From: Chamaelirium japonicum
Taxonomy: Eukaryota; Streptophyta; Magnoliopsida; Liliales; Melanthiaceae
NCBI GenBank assembly: GCA_947650365.1
Contig: OX393557.1
Location: 5,053,464-5,117,463, forward strand
Reading direction: 5' to 3'
DNA length: 64,000 nucleotides
Shown here: positions 1 through 11,604 of the stretch, in pieces
How the letters are laid out: the number at the start of each line of letters is the position of its first letter
Numbering within the stretch: position 1 is the first letter of the stretch
The notes under the pieces: generated by a model
The model's input: only the letters and a program-made list of their open reading frames with translations
Databases searched by the model: none
Told to the model about the DNA's origin: nothing
Position numbers and translations under genes: made by a program

Positions 1-315
1 ATGCTGACATTAGCAGCAATTATGCTACGAGGCCCAGTTGCCGATATAGCTAGCGGATTACTGATTGGTATCTTTAGCTAGCATAGTAGCAAGCTCACTG
101 CAGCCCATTTTTTACTACTTTGATGGTTAAAGAGATGAAACACGCGTAGTAGCTAATCCGTTGCGGATGCTCTAACAGGAGTTGTACTAACCACTATGGT
201 CCTTTAAATAAAAAAAACAGAACTCTCCTCCGATGGACGACAAATTGTAGAAGTAATTACCATAAAGAGATACATGAATAACTTTTTTTCAACAATTTTA
301 TTTAGAAAAATGGGG
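1..315. other. 3' flank of the pectinesterase gene
   Basis: No coding region is seen. On the minus strand a canonical AATAAA signal (plus-strand 297-302) lies about 15 nt past the pectinesterase stop codon and could serve as its polyadenylation signal. A second A-rich AATAAA-like stretch lies near 205-215. The first 150 bases contain GCTAGC-rich sequence with some internal inverted symmetry but no terminus that can be defined. Confidence 0.4.
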
Positions 316-1928
316 CTAGCTAGATAGTGGCTGCAACCATTGATCCCCATCAATGTAAGAAGTACTCAAGAAGGGAGAAGCTTGTGTATCATTGAGCTTT
401 ATAGCATAAGGCACCCTCATGCTCTGATTTGCACCACCACCAGTACACTTGTATTCTCCATAAAAGATTGTCCTGTATTTTCAACCAAAAAAAAAAAAAG
501 GAAAAAATTACCTCCATTATAATGAAGCACTTCATAATATAGAAGTAATCAAATTCTATTATACCAACTTCATTCAAGATCATCAAAGTAAAACTTTGAT
601 CCTTACTGGTCTCTCGCGGGATCGTTGAAATCGTTCCACCCTTCGGGAGAGACGATATCCGACATGAAGGTGTTCGCGAAGACGACCCGAGAGAAAGGCC
701 TCCAGGCCCGGCCCAGCCATATTCGCCCCGTTCCGCCAATGCTGCAGTTGACAAACGCAAATCCGGTGTTCTCATCGCTCGAGGCGCGACCCTGAGCGGT
801 TACCGCTCCGTTGATGAACTTCAGGCCGGCGGGCACGGGGGCGGCAATGGAAATCAATTGGCAATTCTGAGGCACATGAGGGAGTAGGGGGAGTAGTAAG
901 GTTTTGATGTTACTCATTCGTACCCAAGATTGAAAATCATGTGGTGGCAACCTCATAGAGTGATCTTGCGTCTCCAAAGATGAAGTCAATGGAACCCTGG
1001 ATGAAGCACTCCTTGAAGTAGTGCCTCCCCCTGTCATCGTGGAGGGTGTCCTGCGCCCCGAAGAATCCGCACCCCCAGAAGGCAGCCTGGTCACCGCCGA
1101 CCCTGATCGCCACCGCCTGAGCTCCAACATCACCGGGGTTTGGCATGGGAGCCACATTCTAACATTACACACACAAGAATGAATTTGGTTGCGAATGGAC
1201 ATCTATTTCAACAAGCAAGCTTCCAAAACCCAATTCCATGTGAGGTGCTCTCTACCATGAAACTTATGTTCTTCGCGGCGAAGTTGGCCCCGAAAACCGA
1301 GACTGACCCGCTGTAGAATGTTCCATGAGAGGAGTTGGCCGTGTCGTTCCAGGCGATGGCCGTCGTGTCCAATCCTTGGCCCTGAAATGTTATGTTGGGC
1401 TTCGTCCTCGGAACCGTTACCTTCTCGCTGTATTTCCAAGCAATAAAGTACAGTACAATACATTTGGGTGAAATTTGAATTGTAAAGTTGTAGAGACAAA
1501 TCCTTATTTCATAAGATGATGGTACTTGCATAGGCAAAAATCCATCCAACTTACTAGTAGATGCCCTTGTTGATCCATATGATGTTTCTCTTTTGGCTAA
1601 AGGCACCCACCGCATCGACGGCCGATTGCACCGTGGTGAAGTTGCAGCACCCGTTACGGTCGACGCAGAGGATCGACGTAGTGTTGGTGTCAGGCGGGGG
1701 GAAATCCGGCGGGAAGTCGTCGCAGATGGTCTTGTTCGTGCTCGCGGCATCGTGGTGGTGGTGGTGGTGATGGTATGATCCTTTCATGTGAGATGTGATG
1801 AGGGGTGACAAGAATGATGGCGTGAAGGTGGTGAGGCCTAGGTTGAGGAGGCATGGTGGGAGTTGGGTGGAGAGCAGAGCTACAATGGTGGCAGAAACCA
1901 GGGTGAGAGAGGCTCCCTTAAGCCTCAT
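316..1928 (-). CDS. Pectinesterase (pectin methylesterase) without a PMEI pro-domain
   Basis: Predicted to remove methyl esters from cell-wall homogalacturonan outside the cell. Five exons join in frame on the minus strand: 1928-1555, 1427-1256, 1158-952, 866-607 and 472-316. All introns are GT-AG and the product is 389 aa. The start at 1928 is chosen because it opens a hydrophobic signal peptide (residues about 8-28). Family landmarks are in order: GIYYEKV at the exon 1/2 junction, QAVAIR (196-201), GAQDTL (216-221, catalytic Asp219), DFIFG (240-244, catalytic Asp240), and WLGRAW with Arg304. The C-terminus reads YIDGDQWLQ. There is no PMEI pro-region before the catalytic domain, so it is the short secreted type, closest in feel to the Arabidopsis PME15/PME68 group. 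Oddities are seven consecutive His at 53-59 and a Pro/Asp-rich linker after them. No frame break was found. Confidence 0.93.
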
Positions 1929-2387
1929 GTTGATGGTGGGTTTGGATTGGAGGGGGCCAAGGAGGAGGTGGATGCTCTTAACCAATAGAGAAGGAGGAGT
2001 GGGAGTCTTTGAAATACACACTTGAAGCACAAGGGTGGATAGCATGCCTTGCAAACCACCTTTTAGTTTGAGATGGCAGTCAACCTACTACCAAGCTTCA
2101 CCTATTTTTCCTTCAACTAAAATGGACATAGGTCTCAATCTTTCTAAAGGGCTTTGCTCAGACTTGAAGTTGTGAAAGGCCTCTTCCTAAGGGTCCATTT
2201 CGATTCGAACTTCAAAACGAACTAATTGTGACACTCCAACGGGTTAAGACTCTGATTGAGCTAATCCTAACGAACATTGAGATGGTGATGTGGCATCCGA
2301 TCACAGCCGTCTGATGCACCTATCCTTGACCAATGAAATACACTGACTCTGATTGGTAGGCACCAAACGGCTTCGATCGGATGCGGG
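1929..2387. promoter_or_regulatory. Upstream region of the pectinesterase gene
   Basis: This stretch lies 5' of the minus-strand pectinesterase and must hold its leader and at least part of its promoter. The leader immediately upstream of the ATG is CT-rich on the coding strand. I could not identify a convincing TATA box. An inverted-repeat element begins about 460 bp upstream of the start codon and so limits the native promoter or lies within it. Confidence 0.35.
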
Positions 2388-3514
2388 CCCTAGAGGTGTA
2401 AACGGATCGGATATCATACTATCCGTTATCCGTATCCGTTTAGAAATGTACTATCTGAATCCTTATAAGTATTCGTCCGGATAGTAAGTACAACTATCTG
2501 AATCCAAATCCTTCTGGAGTATCAGAATTCGGAGAATATCGATATCCGTATTCATTATATAATATATGAATATTGCGCCTATATTCATTGTATAATATAT
2601 AAACATATTTTACTACATAGGATTAATATCGGGAATTATATCGGGGGGGGGGGGAGGGTGAGGGGGGACTTGGTAGGATACAAAAATTGGCGTGGTGTGG
2701 TTTACAACATGTGTCAGAGTGTGTCGTGTCCAATGTTTTGGGTCGCATCGAGTTGCTACCAATGTCTCTGTTTTGGTATTTACTATTAGGTATAACTGTG
2801 CAACGTAGCCAAACATTGAGATACGCTCTTAGAACATAATACACGTACACATATCATTTAGATAATAAGGGAGCACGTTTTCTCTTGGAGATAAACGTAG
2901 AGGCAAACCAAAGATAAAGAATGGTCGAGATCGTACCACGCCATCCCATCGGACTTCCCGGATTGGGTGGGGTGGGGTGCATCGAACGACTCGGATTTAG
3001 TGTGATTCAAATCCAGCTTATTTCGTGACATTCTTTATTTCGAAGGGGGGAGAATGTCACATGATTTATTGCAAACAGATTTCATGGGTATTCAAACCCG
3101 ATTGATTTTGGCGAGGGAGAATAGCAGGTGATTTATTGCAAACGGTTTTCATGGGTATTCATACCCGGCATATCATTTATTGCAAATGGATTTTATTGCA
3201 AAACTATCTCTTGCGCTGAGTGCCACGACCAAGGGAGTTTTGCCGCCGAAGGCAACCGCCTGAGTGTCACGGCTAGAGGAGTGTTGCCGCTGAAAACAGC
3301 CATTCGAGTGCCGACACAGGGATTACTAGTATTTTATATTATGCATGGATATCATTCATATGTATAGTCCGTCTCGGATACGGATTATCTGTGTCGAATA
3401 TCTTAATATCTGTATCCATTTTTATCGGATATTAAAAAATGCTATCCGAATCCACAAAATTTGGATTCGAATATGGATCGGATTTGAATTTTTGAATATC
3501 TTTCTACATCCCTA
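2388..3514. mobile_element. Non-autonomous hAT-like inverted-repeat element (about 1.1 kb)
   Basis: The two ends are imperfect inverted repeats. The left end reads CTAGAGGTGTAAACGGATCG and the right end, reverse-complemented, begins CTAGGGATGTAGAAAGATAT. Both arms continue into ATCCGNATCC-type sequence. A near-perfect 8-bp flank, GATGCGG plus G or C, is present at 2380-2387 and 3515-3522, as expected of a hAT-type target duplication. No transposase reading frame is visible inside. The interior has a direct repeat of about 65 bp around 3060-3200 (GATTTATTGCAAACGG-like). Confidence 0.6.
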
Positions 3515-3649
3515 GATGCGGCGTCTCTAAGAATGAAGGGCAAACCAAATATGGTTGGGTGGTACGGAGACCACACGAGTGCAGAGTTCTTTTCTTCCCT
3601 TGCCAAAGACCGAGCCTTGTTTTTGTCGAGAAAAACACCGCACTAGTTA

Positions 3650-3745
3650 TACGCCACACTGCATAGGCCAAAGCCGGGATTCAGTCCTGTGACCTCCCAA
3701 GAGAGAAACAGTGGGTTAACCACTAGGATGCAACTGCAGTTGCAA
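3650..3745 (-). repeat. tRNA-derived SINE-like fragment
   Basis: Read on the minus strand this segment has a stretch resembling a Pol III A box (CCTAGTGGTTAACC) followed about 30 bp later by GGACTGAATCC, close to the B box GGTTCGANTCC. The arrangement is that of a plant tRNA-derived SINE head. Borders and tail are not clear, so it may be a truncated copy. Confidence 0.35.
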
Positions 3746-3929
3746 ACTTGCTATCCAACTAGACTTAGATGGCAGTTGTTGAACACTACAAGCATCTCAT
3801 AGCAATTTAAGAAACCAAGCAGGTACTCTAGTCTGGTGGAGAAGTTGAGGGAGTGAAAAGTAATTGATGTTTTTGAAATTACCACCAAATTAATTGGGTA
3901 ATAAAAAAATACCCTCTGACCTTAATATT

Positions 3930-4178
3930 TGTTTATGCATGTTTGGATAGAATTCTGATTCTGGGATTCTAGGAGCCCGGAATCTCAAAATCCCAAAAAA
4001 GGACTTTGGAGTCCGGAGCCTCAATTTTGGGCTCCAGAAAAATGGCTCTTAGAAGTACATTTTGGGCTCTCCACAGAAACACTTTTTGGGATCAGGTTAT
4101 ATCCAAACAGACTTTCTTTTTTAGGGATTTTAGGCTTTCAGAATCCTAGAATCGGATTCTGAACATAAGTTTATTAAA
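3930..4178. mobile_element. Palindromic MITE-like element
   Basis: The left arm (GATTCTGATTCTGGGATTCT from about 3954) is complementary to the right arm ending about 4165 (reverse complement begins with CAGAATCCGATTCTAGG). The whole segment could fold into one long hairpin of about 240 bp. A loose GTTTAT flank is seen on both sides, but the target duplication is not secure. No coding potential is seen. Confidence 0.5.
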
Positions 4179-4506
4179 CGGGTCTATTGTGTCAACCAGT
4201 TTACGACCCAAACCCATTTAGCCCTGACCCAGACCCGCTAACTTTGTGTCGGGTCTGCCGTGTCCGGTCCGAAATTGCACTTAGACTTGCCTCTGATACT
4301 TCTTAACATAATGGAGGTAGTTTCTGCAAACTATGATGGTTATGTTCATCTTGGGATTGTGGCATATGCCAGCCAAGATGCGGCCCCTAATCGTAACTTC
4401 GCCAGTGAAAGGACATTTCTTATCAATATATGTCCCTACAAGCAAATAGTATAAGTTTGGAGTTGTTAAACAAGCAAATATAAATTAAGCTACCCGAACA
4501 AAAACT

Positions 4507-4780
4507 TTTTTTTTTTTTTAAGAGACCACCATAGTGGTCATTACATCACCTGTTACTGTGCCGGCACAAGATAGACCAGGATCAAAACTCGCTATAGGAA
4601 CCAGAGAATACCCTGATTTTTTAATAACCCCGCAGGTAGGAAAGCTCGCAACTAAGACGAGTGAGAGGCCCGCCACTATAGAGCGGGAGGAAATATACCG
4701 TAGCGCTTGTTCAAACCCTTGAATAAGGCCACGGGATGCATGTCTTCCCAACTGATCAATCAGTTGGAGACTCATTATAG
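4507..4780 (-). repeat. Poly(T)-headed segment, possible retroposed sequence
   Basis: A run of 13 T at 4507-4519 heads a segment that on the minus strand reads as an open frame of 85 codons ending at a stop directly before the poly(A) tract. That layout fits a reverse-transcribed RNA inserted in minus orientation. I do not recognise the predicted peptide, and no target duplication was identified. Confidence 0.3.
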
Positions 4781-7374
4781 CAAAACAACCAATGAATTGC
4801 CTGAATAAATTCTTCGAAAAAAGAGAAATATACGGTCAATCACAATCTAAGAGATTAAACTATACTTCGGGTACTGGTCATTTCATAAAGATATTTTCAA
4901 GCTCACCTACGTTTATGTTTACAAGAACAGAAAGGTTCCCTTAAAGCCACTAGCTTTGATGTTTTCTGACGTAATATTACATTGTCTCTTTTACTTGTGA
5001 AGCCAAATAACTGCCTAAAGATCATGCTCGAGTGTCTACCTTACCATTTCAGCTCATTTATTTGTTTAGCCATAGTTGTAAAAGTCACCAAGCACTTAAC
5101 AAAACCTAAAATAAGGATTATAATAAGAAATCAAGTCTATAGGATAAAAAGGTTAAAGATAAAGAAAAAAACAATTATTAAGTGGCTTACACATTGATGT
5201 ATTCTAGGTTTAGTTTAGACGTAATTTTAGCTTAAGTCTTGCCTTTTTATGTTCTTGTTTTTATTTTGAATATTCTGATAAATTAGGAGAACCAAATTTT
5301 CGCTCCAAGGAGTTATATTTTAATTAAAAGATCTGATGCAATATAATAGGTCTTAAGCGATTTAGGTGACTTTCTCCGAGGAGATCCAGATTTACAAAGA
5401 TTAAAAACTCTATTTCTCTATTTCAAAAAAATCACAAGTACTTTGATGTACTAACATCGATTTAAAAAGTTTTTACGACTTTTATTATTTTATTGAGTTC
5501 TAAGCCATACTAGTTATGACTATGGAGATGATTGAGTAGTGTAATTTCAGTTTGAATGTTAATGAAACTGCATTCTTCATATATCTTTATAATTTTATTT
5601 TGGTTGTGTATTAAGTCCTTGCTTGTGGACTCGACCCAAGTCATTCATGGATTCTACTGCAAGCCTTTCTTTACTCCCTCTTCTATCTCTTCCTTTTCTC
5701 CATAAATGTGCAATTATATCCTTTGGCATGTTCACACCAGTTAGGTATCAATCATGTTTGCAACTTGTTCCTAATACTGAAGATCCTATTACCAAGGGAA
5801 TCACATATGAAAAATGATCCCAAAATTCGATCAAATACCACAGAAGAAATAATCAATAATCGACAAAGATGGACCCGTTCTATGAGTATTAAAAGATGAT
5901 AGTTAATTTGCGATATGAGGATAAACCAAAAGATAATAAAAAGGAAGATATTAACAGTTGAATCTTCAGCAGTGGATACACCAGACAAAGATTGATGATT
6001 AAAAACAGGCTGGAAGGAATAGGTTGTCATCATCAAAGAAAAACCAAGAAATGTTTTGTTGGAAGATTCAAACAATGCAGGTGAAGTAATATGTTATTTA
6101 ATCATGGAAGTGTGACTGCCTTGCAATCTATTTGTTCATCAAAATTCGATAGCTGAAATCATGCAATGATTGCTATAATTTGATTCCAAAGAACTGTCAC
6201 AAAAAATTAATTCAATAATGATTCACTCTGCCAGGAGTCAAAGAGTCAATGATCGGCACCATGTCCGCAACAATACAATAGTGTGAAAGAGAGGAAGAAA
6301 CATATCAAGCTCCATCATCATCAAATCTCCTTCCAATCATAAAGAGGACAACAAGGATGAACAACTTATGGATTGGTCTCATAGCCGAGCCTAGCAAAAA
6401 GATCTGAGTCAGCCTAGTTATAGGCTAGATTTAAGCGTAGTGCATTACCAGTTTTAGTGTTTTTTGGATATTTGAATCAATTTAGAGAGCATAATTTTTA
6501 TCTTTGTAGGATACCCTGTTATAAATAGATTTAGTGTTGCAACGGTACTAATTTGGCAATCAATTTTGTTAAGAAAGTCTTGAATGTATCATGATTATTT
6601 TTTTAGTGTGAATTACGTGTCTTTCGATATAAGGGCTTCTAGGAGAGATGAACATTTGAGACTTTAAGAAATTCGTAATAAAATTCTTCCTCTATCATGA
6701 CTAATTGTGAGGAAATTTAAATTCTTATAATTTTCTTGAATCTTGAGTAATACTAGTCTCTAAATATGGAGATAATTGAGTGGTGAAATCTTAGGTTTAA
6801 TCATGAACAAAATAGACTTCATAGTTTTCTTTTTTCCTCCTATTTTGGTTGTGGAAATAACCCTTTTCGTTGGTGGACTTGAGCCAAGTGTTTTAGAGAT
6901 TGGAATGCAAGCTCTTATTGCTTCCTTCCTTTATTTATTTCTCCGTAGTCCATACTTGATCAATTAGTTGTTTTGCTCATTTTAAATTCCTAAATTGTAT
7001 AGGGTTCCTATCCATTAGGAATTTCAGTTTGAATAGTAGTAGTATTTTTGCTCCATTATTTGTACGAACATAAAATTCTTGAAGATTTAGGATTCCGAGT
7101 TATAAAGATATTTTGATTCCTACACTAATCAAGAATTTAGTAATATGGAAGGTGATTTGTAGATAAAGACCCCTCCCATTTACATGCAGCTATTTCTATA
7201 CAAGGGAATATGATTCAAATCACCAATTAGTTAACAAACAATAGAAACACGCAAATTAATACAAATCTAGCAACAACAGTAAACATCATCCAGCAAAACC
7301 TCCATCCCAAGTGCATTAAGGCCAATTTCATAGAGAAAAAAAGTTGGTCAAACCAAATCCACAACAACAGTGAC
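4781..7374. repeat. AT-rich intergenic stretch with a diverged direct-repeat pair
   Basis: No gene is supported here. Sequence around 5205-5790 recurs in diverged form around 6410-6990. Shared landmarks in the same order include ATGGAGAT-ATTGAGT-GTG, TTTTATTTTGGTTGTG and GTGGACT-GA-CCAAGT. The two copies lie about 1.2 kb apart in the same orientation, which could be the remains of a small LTR (TRIM-like) element or a tandem duplication. Neither end is sharp enough to assign LTR boundaries. Confidence 0.3.
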
Positions 7375-8195
7375 AGATTAAAAAAGGGGGTTAATGTGTC
7401 TAGGATCCCTGACAACAGATCGGTTCTGTGAGAACCGGCATAAGATCGGTTTAGCTTGGGGTCCTTGGTCTAAGGTTCAGTTCGATGTAAAGGATCGAAA
7501 TTATCAACGAATCCCCAAAATATCTTTACCATCCAGACCTGGTTCTCCAGGTTCTCTCGAGTTGCAGTGGTGGAGGCGAGCACAAGAGGCGGCAGTGGTG
7601 GCAGGCGAAGCAGCGGAGACGAGTGGCAGGCATAATTACCAAGTCAGAAGTCCGAAAAAAAAAAATTGGTTAGAAAAGAAGTTGAAAAAATCGGATAAAA
7701 GTCGGAAAGAGTTAGAAAACAGACAGTAAATTTTTTTTATCACATTTATATATAGATGTTCCGCAGGTTATTTGAACAATACATGATACAATTAAAACGT
7801 AATTAATCGGGATTAAAACATGAAAGTTGTGACTTTTTCATAAAATCGTGACTTTTTCATAAAATAAGTAAAGAGTCGAGTAGCGAACGTCTGCTGAATA
7901 AGTCGTGTTTTAATCGAGACTTATTCAAAAAATCAGAATTTTTGATAACAGAGGTGGCGAGCGGCACACGTAGGTGTTCGGTTCGAATTAGGTTTACGTT
8001 TAGGATTAGGTCTAAGGTTTATCCCATGGCCAGTAGATCGTAGGGTTTAAGATTCAGATTAGTATAGAAAATAGTGGCATCAAATGAAAATTTGAAGTGC
8101 AGTGACAGATATTTTCACCTAAAGGGCTGTTTGTCCTTTAGGCTAAATTGATCTGTTGTCAGGGACCGTTCACAAAGTCACCCTTAAAAAAACAA
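7375..8195. mobile_element. Dispersed inverted-end repeat, copy 1
   Basis: The ends are rough inverted repeats: left TTAAAAAAGGGGGTTAATGTG; right, reverse-complemented, TTTTTTAAGGGTGACTTTGTG. Just inside each end lies GACAACAGAT and its complement ATCTGTTGTC. A core motif TTAGGTTTAGGATTAGG followed by CCCATGGCC near 7985-8035 recurs in the copies at 19990-20495 and 20690-21200. A GC-rich middle (7560-7630) differs between copies. No transposase was found. Confidence 0.45.
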
Positions 8196-9357
8196 CAATA
8201 TGACTCAAAAAATAAAATTAACACCATTTGAGGTTGCCAAAGCATAAAACATATATAATTACCCTAATTACAAATTGGAAGAAGTGACAAAAACAACGTA
8301 GTCCTTAAAAAACAAAAGCAATGACTTTATATGGAAGTAAAAGTACACTTTGTTCCCTGATTCTAGTTCGTTGCTTTTCAATATTTATACTCTAATCTTT
8401 TTTCCATGTTCTAAATATCATATATCAAATGTATCAAGAAATGAATGGAAAAAGCTTCATAAATTTCCTATAACTTTTCTATCCACCCTAATACATCATT
8501 TCTAGAGTTTTAGTTTCAATAATAGTTTGGTAACTGAAGTTTCAAAAAATTTAGAACACGAGTATAAAATACGTTACGAACTAGTTTATAGTACAATATA
8601 TAATTTTCTGACAATTTTAGACACCTTAGGTGGATGTTAATAACTAGTTCGACTATTTATAATATCCAAATTTATATGCCAAGAAAGAAGCAGATATCTA
8701 AATTTATTATCCTACTAGAACCAAGGTTTGAGAATTCGGGTTGGGTTCAGATTCAAGTGAAAATGTAGCGCTTCGGCCGTTTTGGTAACAACGGCGAACT
8801 AATTAACAAAAACATCTACATATTAACAAATTTAAAAAGTAGAAAATCAAAAAAATTAAAAGGGTATTAAAATAAAAAAACCAATTACATAATTTTGTGT
8901 TGCATAAAGGGAGTAATAAACTTGTCAACTTTAAGTTTAACGAGAACTGGTGAAGTATAACAACTGATTACCAAGTCCCAGCAATATATCTTAGTAATAT
9001 CTTTAACAATAAATGTTAGCAACTATAAGATCATCAATGATGTGCTGCTGCTACACGGTGGAACAAAGCATTAGTTGTCATCATAGTTGAAACATATTAG
9101 CTACTACATAAGCGATTTTATATGCACCCATAGATGTGGGCAGCAATAACGAAAAGCAAATGGAATTCACTCTACAAAGCAATGTTAGATAACAAACATC
9201 CCGAAGGATACGAAGCATTGATCAATTCATAATTTTTAAAACAAAAAAGATGTGATTTAAAATTTAAAAAAAGAGAGAGTAATAGAACGCAGACCCTAAA
9301 TTGCTTCCCTGGGTGTCTTGAATCTGAGACTCACACTCTTCCAGAAACGATTCCTAC
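8196..9357. other. AT-rich intergenic DNA
   Basis: This stretch of more than 1 kb has no open frame of useful length and no recognisable element boundaries. Around 8340-8600 the text resembles commonly dispersed plant repeats (AAAAGTACACTTTGTTCCC type), but no termini can be assigned. Confidence 0.4.
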
Positions 9358-9855
9358 TGTAACAACCCAAAATAAAATAATAGTTTAAAAGGTCATTATA
9401 AGAAATTCTTATAATAAATTCAAAATAAAAATCGGACGGCGCCATTGCGTCCGTCTCGTCGAAACGATAAAAAACGATATATAAACTTTTTCGTTTTGAA
9501 CTCATTTAAAGCATTAAAAATTTAAAAGAAAAATGTTATATATATATGTAAAAACATATAGCCTATAGAAGGATTCGAACCTATAACCTCTCCATTAGAA
9601 CTCTTAAAGTTTTTCCTCTAGCCAAAAGACCCGTAGTGCTTTTCTGTATTAGAAACAGCTAATATAACTAATATATATACTACTGGGGAGACCAACGGTC
9701 GTTGACCCTTCGTTTCCGATCGGACGGAAAGAGTCGCGCAGACGTAACCGAAGTCGGCGACCTTTCGTTCCCGATCGGACGGTTACAGCTGCGATACGCA
9801 CTAAATGGCCGATTTGCAATAAAGACCCTGTGACTTTTAGAATTCCCAAAACTAC

Positions 9856-9863
9856 TATATAAA
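9856..9863 (+). promoter_or_regulatory. Probable LTR TATA box
   Basis: TATATAAA followed by a C-run sits about 500 bp into the LTR, a plausible U3 promoter position. The same site recurs in the 3' LTR at 15105-15112. Confidence 0.5.
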
Positions 9864-10882
9864 CCCCCCCCCTCTACAAGAGTTTTTCATTCCAACCCAC
9901 CTCGGGATCCGTGCCACCCAACCTTTCCCCTCCCCTCCTCGCCAACCACCACCAACAGCCGCCGGCCACCACCGCCGCCGCCGGCCACCACCGGCCACCA
10001 CCTCCGGCGCCGCCACCATCACCACCTCCGGCCGGCAACCACCTCCGGCGCCGCCACCACCACCACCTCCGGCCGCCACCACCTCCGGCGCCGCCACCAC
10101 CTCCGGCCGACCACCGCCTCCGGCCGCCGCCGCCGCCGCCTCACACCACCCGGGTTGTTGGGTCGGGTATGTAATTTAAACCCGTTAACCCGTTCGGATT
10201 TTTAAATCCATTTATAAAATGCTATGCAAAAAGACTAGATTTGATTTAGAACCCCCGACCTCTTCTAAACCCAATTTAAAGCCCTTTGGGCTAACCAAGA
10301 GTTCCAATTACACTTTATGTCTAAGAATCAACTAGTAATAAATATATAGATTATCAATGTAAATTGTATTGACCGTATCTTACCCATACGGACTCTGAAT
10401 TGAGTTCCGTCAGCGGCGTTGGACTCGTAATGACAAAATACACCTACTTAGATCATAAAATTCCACAACCGACAATTAAAAAATATATTTACCATTTTAC
10501 CCCTATGGTAAAATGGTCATAACCTTTTCATTCTAAATCGGAATTGAGTTCCGTTTGCGGCCACGGGTCCATAATGAAATGATCTACACAACAGTATAGA
10601 TTTAAGGTATTTTTGAAAATTACAAAAATACCCCTTAAAAGAGAAAACCCACTAATTCACATCGAAAAATGTTGGGAAAAATCCCAGAAAAATTTAGGAA
10701 AAACTAACAAAATATTAGTAACATATTTTCAGGTTTCGAGCGTGATAAGGCTTCCTCATCAAGAATAAGAGTTTGCAACAGTTCAGGTAGGGGAGTTTTA
10801 ACCAAGTTTCTTCATGCTAAATATCTGCTATAGATCATCGGTAAATTACTATGAGTAGTAAATTGTGAAGTACGTGATCACT

Positions 10883-11090
10883 TGTTGGGTGTGGGTCTAG
10901 CCCTGGCGGAATGCCAGAAAGTACCTGGGTGTGGGTCTAGCCCTGGCGGAATGCCAGAAAGTACCTGGGTGTGGGTCTAGCCCTGGCTACAGGCCTAAAA
11001 GTTACCTAGGTGTGGGGCTAGCCTAGTCTGAGGACTAAAAGTACCTAGGTGTGGGGCTAGCCTTGTTGCGGACTAAAAGTACCCGGGTAA
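10883..11090 (+). repeat. Tandem array of about 41-bp units inside the LTR
   Basis: Five head-to-tail units each start with GGTGTGGGTCTAGCC or GGTGTGGGGCTAGCC and end in an AAAAGTACC-like phrase. The first two are essentially identical and the later ones drift. The second LTR carries the same array at 16132-16339. Confidence 0.85.
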
Positions 11091-11590
11091 GGATTGAGAT
11101 TCCTACCCTGGCCGGAAGAAGCCAAAAAGGGAATCGGGTGATGCATGTGTTCTATTATTTACCTTTCGTAGTCAAGTTTACTGTTTTTCCGTACAAATAT
11201 TTAGCATGAAATAAATTAGGTCATAAGGTGAGTCAGTGGTTTGGACTCACCCCCCTACAGATGTTGTGCATCCTTCAGAGTCAAAACCTGCAGAACTGGA
11301 AGAGAACGGAGAGCGAGTAGTGAACGACCCAGAAGGAGTGGAGGACCCGCTGTACACCCCTTTCTACGAAGATGCCGAAGCTGAAGCATGAAGTGTCATC
11401 GAAATAAAAGAATAAATTTATTTCCTTAGGCTTTTGTTCTCCTAAAATGTATCAAACAATGGTTATTTTAATGGAATGGCTCAGTTAAGTTCCAAATTTT
11501 TATGGAGCTTAGTTATACCAAGCTTTTATTTTCTAACACCTCAGTATTATACGGATTAAATAAATCCGTAAAATATCGGGGCGTTACAAC

Positions 11591-11604
11591 TTGGTATCAG
11601 AGCC
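11591..11604 (+). promoter_or_regulatory. Retrotransposon primer-binding site
   Basis: TTGGTATCAGAGCC lies two bases after the 5' LTR end and is complementary to the 3' end of initiator tRNA-Met, the usual minus-strand primer of this group. Confidence 0.85.

Larger units (their letters stand above)
9358..11588 (+). repeat. 5' LTR (2231 bp)
   Basis: Direct copy of 14607-16837 with a constant offset of 5249. It contains, in order, a minus-strand tRNA-like segment (about 9565-9645), a TATATAAA box, a Pro-codon GC-rich block (9910-10150) and a short tandem array (10883-11090). The ATG-less open frame at 9911-10174 is not considered coding. Confidence 0.95.

Noticed and set aside
9911..10174. Proline-rich open frame in the LTR
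   Set aside because: It starts at GTG with no ATG, is low complexity and is open on the other strand as well.
10883..11090. CRISPR-like spaced repeats
   Set aside because: The units are contiguous tandem repeats without unique spacers, in a plant LTR.
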